From Microgenomates group bacterium (lineage in GTDB: Bacteria; Patescibacteriota; Microgenomatia; UBA1406; GWC2-37-13), in NCBI GenBank assembly GCA_028276105.1, contig JAPYWZ010000019.1, positions 1 to 8,942 on the forward strand: a stretch of 8,942 bases of DNA, in the 5' to 3' direction. The notes beneath the pieces were generated by a model. That model was given only the letters and a program-made list of their open reading frames with translations. It was not told the DNA's origin and ran no database searches. Shown piece by piece: positions 5,371 through 8,942 of this stretch. The translations under genes were made by a program, and so were the position numbers. How positions within the stretch are numbered: position 1 is the stretch's first letter; every line of letters starts with the position of its first letter.

Positions 5371-5564
5371 AATAGATATTCTATCAGACGGGCTTTAAAA
5401 GGATCAAGTTGGGGTTTAATTTCCCTCCAATATTTTTTTACCTCTTTTTTATCCAGTTTTTCCCCATCCAATCCATAGTTTATAAGCTGGGCGATCCGCC
5501 AGATTTTGTATTTTTTAGGATATCTTTTTTTGAATTTTTCCTCATCTACCGACCAGTTGTACAT
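5283..5564 (-). CDS. Small Trp-rich partner, candidate antitoxin of the AbiEii-like toxin
   Basis: A 93-aa protein immediately upstream of, and overlapping, the AbiEii-like toxin gene, which is the position expected for its antitoxin. It is basic and helical, with seven tryptophans (W4, W22, W46, W66, W69, W79, W81). The part up to about LIEYLLWG (60-67) looks like a coherent helical domain (YPKKYKIWRIAQLINYGLDG; VKKYWREI; LDPFKARLIEYLLWG). The last 28 or so residues lie in the region shared with the toxin frame and may be a read-on tail. It does not show the winged-helix DNA-binding domain of classical AbiEi antitoxins, so the pair is not a standard AbiE system. Its role is inferred from position. 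ATG 5564 is supported by a TAAAAT box 6 nt upstream. Confidence 0.65.
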   Translation of the reverse strand: MYNWSVDEEKFKKRYPKKYKIWRIAQLINYGLDGEKLDKKEVKKYWREIKPQLDPFKARLIEYLLWGKWYSLPTNLTFWNWHKLKHLLPKDII

Positions 5565-5570
5565 AAAAAT

Positions 5571-5576
5571 ATTTTA
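5571..5576 (-). promoter_or_regulatory. -10 box of the AbiEii-like operon
   Basis: Minus-strand TAAAAT (5576-5571) is followed by exactly 6 nt and then the ATG of the 93-aa gene, predicting a leaderless mRNA. No convincing -35 box is visible. Confidence 0.55.
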
Positions 5577-5587
5577 GCAGAATTTAA

Positions 5588-5602
5588 TCTAATTTTTTTA
5601 GA
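5588..5602. repeat. Inverted repeat between divergent promoters
   Basis: TCTAA (5588-5592), five T, TTAGA (5598-5602) form a perfect 5-bp inverted repeat. It lies midway between the -10 boxes of the AbiEii-like operon (5571-5576) and the GHKL gene (5609-5614) and covers the expected -35 region of both. It could be a shared operator, but the short AT-rich arms could also arise by chance. Confidence 0.35.
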
Positions 5603-5608
5603 ATTTCT

Positions 5609-5614
5609 TATAAT
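5609..5614 (+). promoter_or_regulatory. -10 box of the giant GHKL gene
   Basis: A perfect TATAAT ends 7 nt before the ATG at 5622, again predicting a leaderless transcript. The -35 region is poor and overlaps the inverted repeat at 5588-5602. Confidence 0.6.
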
Positions 5615-5621
5615 TAATTAA

Positions 5622-8600
5622 ATGAGTGAAAATATAGAAAATAATGAGCGAGTTCAAATTCCATCAACCTATCAACTTTTTCGTGGGAATTTCTTTGCCC
5701 TATTTTGGGATAAACCTCTTAAAGAACTAAGTAATGTTCCCGGCATTCAACTATCTAATCTTTCAGAAAAAGATCGAGAAAAAATAACATTGGGGGCTTA
5801 TTTATCAGATAAACAATTAAGCTTTTCTGAATTTCGCAATCTTATTAAAGAAGGTCAATTTAGTCAAATTAAACCACTTTTAAAAAGATTTAAAGAAATT
5901 TGTCCCAATCCAAAAGAAGCTTTTTTACAAAGTCCTTCACTTTTAAACTGGGTGCCTTGGGAGATAGTAATTGCTTATGGAGAACAAGCAAAAACCCATC
6001 AACTTCTTGAAAGATTGGAACAAGTTGCTTCTGGAGAGCCCTATATTGAAGAAGCAAAAGAAGTTTTTCCCGAAGGCGCTCCAAAAAAACGAACTGAAAT
6101 ATATATCCAAAGACAAAATGCCAATGCTAAAGCTCAATCTATAAACGAAGCCATTGCCAACTCTATCGATGCCATCAGTGGCCGGGAAAAAATCGGTCAG
6201 TTTGGCGTAGGAATAAAACAGATTTTTAGCTGGCTTGATATTGGTAAAGGTGAAGTAATTGTGACCACGGTCAATAACGGCCAAGTTTTAAGATTAAGAG
6301 CCAAAAAAGGATTTGATGAAAGAATATATCTAAAATTTGAGGTTCCCGAGCAACTTCCTGATTTTCAAAAAGGAACAAAGATTGAAATTGTTGACGTTGA
6401 TTTTTCTGATTACGAAAAGAATTTAATCATTCAACGAATAAAAGAACGGTTTTTCTTTGTCCCAGAAACATCAATCTTTATAGACGAGGAAAAAATTAAC
6501 GGTTATGAAAATATTACCATCGCTGGAAAAGAGGAAAAACCGCAACCCCAAGGTAATATCAGAGTAAGATTTGGAAATAATCAAATCACAATTATTGATG
6601 ATGGTTCAGGAATGGACAAAGAGGGATTGGTAAAGATGTTTCTTCCTGGTTTTGGTAAAGAATATCAACCGCTTACTCCCCAACAAGCAAAAAAGCATGT
6701 TGAAGAAAAAGGTGAAGTTTTATTGATAAAAGAAGAGGGTGAAAGAAAAATAGTTTTTTCCCGAAACCGCGAAGGCGTTTTTACCCTTCCTCTACCAAAG
6801 GACGCGGTTGGGTTACCTAATTTTTCTTTTGTTTTAGAGTTTGGAAAAGCCCTCAACGTTTCAAAAGGAAGAGAGGGGTTAGTTTTTGATGAAAATATTG
6901 TTGCAAGTTTGCCAATATTGGTAAAAAAAGTTATTGAGGCTCAAAATCTTGACGTAGAGCAAAAAATTGGCTTTTTAAATGCTTTAGCTTATGGTTTGGA
7001 AAAAATTGAAGGAGGGCAAGATGAAAGACATCAGGATGAAATAAAAAGGATGGTTGATGAAGCATTAAAAAGAATGATGAAAGAGATAAAACCATTTATT
7101 TCAAAACTAATTTTTAAAAAAAGAAAAAAAATTTTACCGGCAGTTAGTCATTATCAAAAAATAAAAGGAATTGATTTTTTTCTTCATCCTTTGTTTTTAG
7201 ATAGAACTGGTATTTCTTACTCTCAACTTTTTGAAACCTATGGTTTTTTACCATTAGAAAAAGATGGATATGTTACTTTAAAATCTGGTTGGCAGATTTT
7301 TTCTGCTCCTTTTTCTGATAATCAAAAATTAGATCGTCTATTAGAAACTATTACCTTAGCAAAACCAGAAGATTTAAAAGAATTAAAAAGTCAAGTGTTT
7401 AAATTAATGCCGGTAGTTATTGATAAAGAAAAACGGGTGGTGATAGTTGATCAAAAATTATATCAAAGATTTTTAGAAGAAAACGATGAAACACGAAAAG
7501 CTTTTTTAGCCGAAACATTACAAATTCTTGTTAATCCCTATGTTTATACTTCATACGAGGAAAAAGGTCAAGATCCACGGGTAATTTTTTTTCAAGAAAA
7601 ACCAAAAAACCAAACTGCAATTTCTCCAACAAAAGAAAAAGTTGGCTTAGAACCAGAAGTAGAAGAAAGTTTAGAAAATTTTGATGGCTTTATGATTAAA
7701 CGCTGGATTGCTGGTGATTATGTATTTGAGATTTCGCCATCTGGGGTTTTAAAAAGATACAAAGAAACAGAGAATGGTTTGGAATTTTGCGATGCCCAAG
7801 TTATTCCTGAAATAACTGGACTTATTCCCTCTGATTTAGCCACCAACGATAATGGTTGTTGGGTTGTATTTGAAGATATACAAACATATTCATCTTATCA
7901 ATTGGTCTTTATAAATAAAAAGGGCCAATTAGAGACATTAATCCAAACAGACATTCAATGGTACCAAGATTGTACTGTTTCTTCAGATGGAATTGTTTGT
8001 TATGAAGAAAATAATAAAATTTATATTTTTGATCCAAAAAAAGGAGATAGTGAAGAAATATATACTTTACCAGAATCTGAAGGTCTTTATTTTACTCCAA
8101 CTTTTCATAAAGGTTTAATCTATATTTTAGAAAACGTCGGCACTCAATTGAATGTTTTAATTATTAATCCGGCTGATGGATCAAAAATAAAAATTATTTC
8201 CCAAGATATGGATGTTATACTGCATGATCAATTTATTTTTAATGAAAATGGGTTTTTTTTAAGTTTATTTTTTTTACTCGAAAGAAATTCAACCATTTTC
8301 CAACTTGACTTAGAAAATAAAACATTGATAGAAACAACTGAACAAACATTTCGTGATTATAATTCTTTTCAAGTCTCAACGGATAAAAATGGAAGAATTG
8401 TTTTTTCAACACCTGATGAATTTTTAATCTTTGACCCAAAAACTAAAGCTCAATCTTCTTTTAGGTTGGTTTACTTTGACAAATCTAATGATAATCAAAA
8501 AAAAACCTTGGCGCCAGTTTTTTCTCAAATTAGGGCTTTGTTTGGGGGTGAAAATTTTTCTTTTGGTCAAGCTTCTTGGGCAGTGGCTGATGAAGGAGTC

Positions 8601-8942
8601 GTGTCAAGAATATATAAATTAATCCCCGAATTTATTGATGTAAAAAATTTATTTCCATCATTATCTTCAATAAAAATTCCGCTTGATGAGTTATCAGTAA
8701 AATTATTTAGTCAAGAATATTCAAAATATTTCACTGAAAAACCACATCAGCATAGTAGAATAGATTTATTATTAACTCTTCTTTCCTCCCCTGATTTTCA
8801 ACAAAAATTTACTTCTTACTGGCAAGAGATAAGTCAAGGTTTATCTTTTGAGGAAAAAGAAAAACTTTTTCAACGTTTTTCTCAAAATGTTTTTTCTTTA
8901 ATTGAGGTTAATGGAGAGATAAAACCATCTGATTTTGAATTT
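5622..8942 (+). CDS. Giant GHKL/Bergerat-fold ATPase-like protein with beta-propeller-like region (3' end outside window)
   Basis: One uninterrupted frame of 1107 codons that runs off the right edge. Residues 1-170 form a helical N-terminal region (starts MSENIENNERVQIPSTYQLF) of unknown function. INEAIANSIDAI at 174-185 matches the GHKL N-box (Glu176, Asn180, Asp183). GQFGVG at 192-197 matches the glycine-rich lid motif, and GTKIEI at 251-256 fits the conserved Thr strand. ITIIDDGSGMDKEGL, with DxGxG at 326-330, supplies the ADP-binding motif, but after the others instead of before them. SKGREGLVFDENI near 415-427 resembles the RE-L segment of Hsp90/rIIA-like GHKL proteins. A helical linker follows; then residues about 687-957 show repeated short strands with Asp/Gly turns (KIYIFDPKKGD, LNVLIINPADGS, EFLIFDPKTK), like a beta-propeller. 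Residues 957-1107 are again helical. No signal peptide or membrane helix was seen. Function is not recognised; an ATP-driven scaffold or defence protein is a guess. Confidence 0.8.
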   Translation, partial: MSENIENNERVQIPSTYQLFRGNFFALFWDKPLKELSNVPGIQLSNLSEKDREKITLGAYLSDKQLSFSEFRNLIKEGQFSQIKPLLKRFKEICPNPKEAFLQSPSLLNWVPWEIVIAYGEQAKTHQLLERLEQVASGEPYIEEAKEVFPEGAPKKRTEIYIQRQNANAKAQSINEAIANSIDAISGREKIGQFGVGIKQIFSWLDIGKGEVIVTTVNNGQVLRLRAKKGFDERIYLKFEVPEQLPDFQKGTKIEIVDVDFSDYEKNLIIQRIKERFFFVPETSIFIDEEKINGYENITIAGKEEKPQPQGNIRVRFGNNQITIIDDGSGMDKEGLVKMFLPGFGKEYQPLTPQQAKKHVEEKGEVLLIKEEGERKIVFSRNREGVFTLPLPKDAVGLPNFSFVLEFGKALNVSKGREGLVFDENIVASLPILVKKVIEAQNLDVEQKIGFLNALAYGLEKIEGGQDERHQDEIKRMVDEALKRMMKEIKPFISKLIFKKRKKILPAVSHYQKIKGIDFFLHPLFLDRTGISYSQLFETYGFLPLEKDGYVTLKSGWQIFSAPFSDNQKLDRLLETITLAKPEDLKELKSQVFKLMPVVIDKEKRVVIVDQKLYQRFLEENDETRKAFLAETLQILVNPYVYTSYEEKGQDPRVIFFQEKPKNQTAISPTKEKVGLEPEVEESLENFDGFMIKRWIAGDYVFEISPSGVLKRYKETENGLEFCDAQVIPEITGLIPSDLATNDNGCWVVFEDIQTYSSYQLVFINKKGQLETLIQTDIQWYQDCTVSSDGIVCYEENNKIYIFDPKKGDSEEIYTLPESEGLYFTPTFHKGLIYILENVGTQLNVLIINPADGSKIKIISQDMDVILHDQFIFNENGFFLSLFFLLERNSTIFQLDLENKTLIETTEQTFRDYNSFQVSTDKNGRIVFSTPDEFLIFDPKTKAQSSFRLVYFDKSNDNQKKTLAPVFSQIRALFGGENFSFGQASWAVADEGVVSRIYKLIPEFIDVKNLFPSLSSIKIPLDELSVKLFSQEYSKYFTEKPHQHSRIDLLLTLLSSPDFQQKFTSYWQEISQGLSFEEKEKLFQRFSQNVFSLIEVNGEIKPSDFEF

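Noticed and set aside
5409..5621. Plus-strand 70-codon frame opposite the AbiEii partner
   Set aside because: It is a Phe/Ile-rich shadow covering the divergent promoter region and stops just before the GHKL start.
5890..8622. Several 63-113-codon frames on both strands inside the giant gene
   Set aside because: All sit within the continuous 1107-codon frame that contains recognisable GHKL motifs, and none shows a domain.
5622..8942. TGA-recoded (code 25) organism
   Set aside because: TGA ends PBP2, the exonuclease and the AbiEii-like gene at sensible lengths, and no in-frame TGA occurs in the long gene.
1..8942. CRISPR array, tRNA or rRNA genes, insertion sequence ends
   Set aside because: No regularly spaced repeats, cloverleaf-like GC-rich stretch, rRNA signature or transposase-like frame was found on reading both strands.

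Overview
The window is AT-rich, almost fully coding and tightly packed, with short proteins, very small intergenic gaps and no recognisable Shine-Dalgarno sequence at any gene start. Together with the gene set (a triosephosphate isomerase of the short archaeal-like type, a compact penicillin-binding protein 2, a small FtsB/DivIC-like protein with a Pro/Ser-rich tail, toxin-antitoxin pairs and a very large ATPase-like protein), this suggests a chromosome of the Candidate Phyla Radiation (Patescibacteria), most likely Microgenomates-like. That placement is inferred from style and protein flavour, not from a marker gene. Genes end with TGA as well as TAA/TAG and the 1107-codon open frame has no in-frame TGA, so the code looks standard and not the TGA=Gly code of Gracilibacteria/SR1.

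Layout. 1-646 (minus): 5' part of tpiA, running off the left edge. 675-2318 (plus): PBP2 (mrdA), divergent from tpiA, with the two -10 boxes overlapping. 2408-3166 (plus): a two-gene AbrB-type antitoxin / PIN-domain toxin operon with a palindromic operator candidate over its promoter. 3257-4258 (minus): an unrecognised 138-aa protein followed by a DEDDy-type 3'-5' exonuclease-like protein. 4344-4688 (plus): FtsB/DivIC-like divisome protein. 4693-5564 (minus): an AbiEii-like nucleotidyltransferase toxin and its small upstream partner, whose frames overlap by up to 88 bp. 5622-8942 (plus): a single open frame of at least 1107 codons that continues past the right edge. It carries GHKL (Bergerat-fold) ATPase motifs in a non-canonical order, then a beta-propeller-like region and a helical C-terminal region.

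How the parts may work together. PBP2 and the FtsB-like protein belong to wall synthesis and division; tpiA is central glycolysis. Between them sit two toxin-antitoxin-type modules, and the second shares a 57-bp divergent promoter region with the giant GHKL protein. That region holds an inverted repeat placed where it could affect both promoters. Nuclease/NTase toxins next to a large GHKL ATPase make the right half look like an accessory, possibly defence-related, region; this is inference.

The clearest regulatory pattern is a TATAAT/TAAAAT box ending 6-7 nt before the ATG of five genes (tpiA, the AbrB-type gene, the ftsB-like gene, the AbiEii partner and the GHKL gene). This predicts leaderless mRNAs. 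No tRNA, rRNA, CRISPR array, insertion sequence or convincing intrinsic terminator was seen, and no gene-free stretch exceeds about 90 bp.
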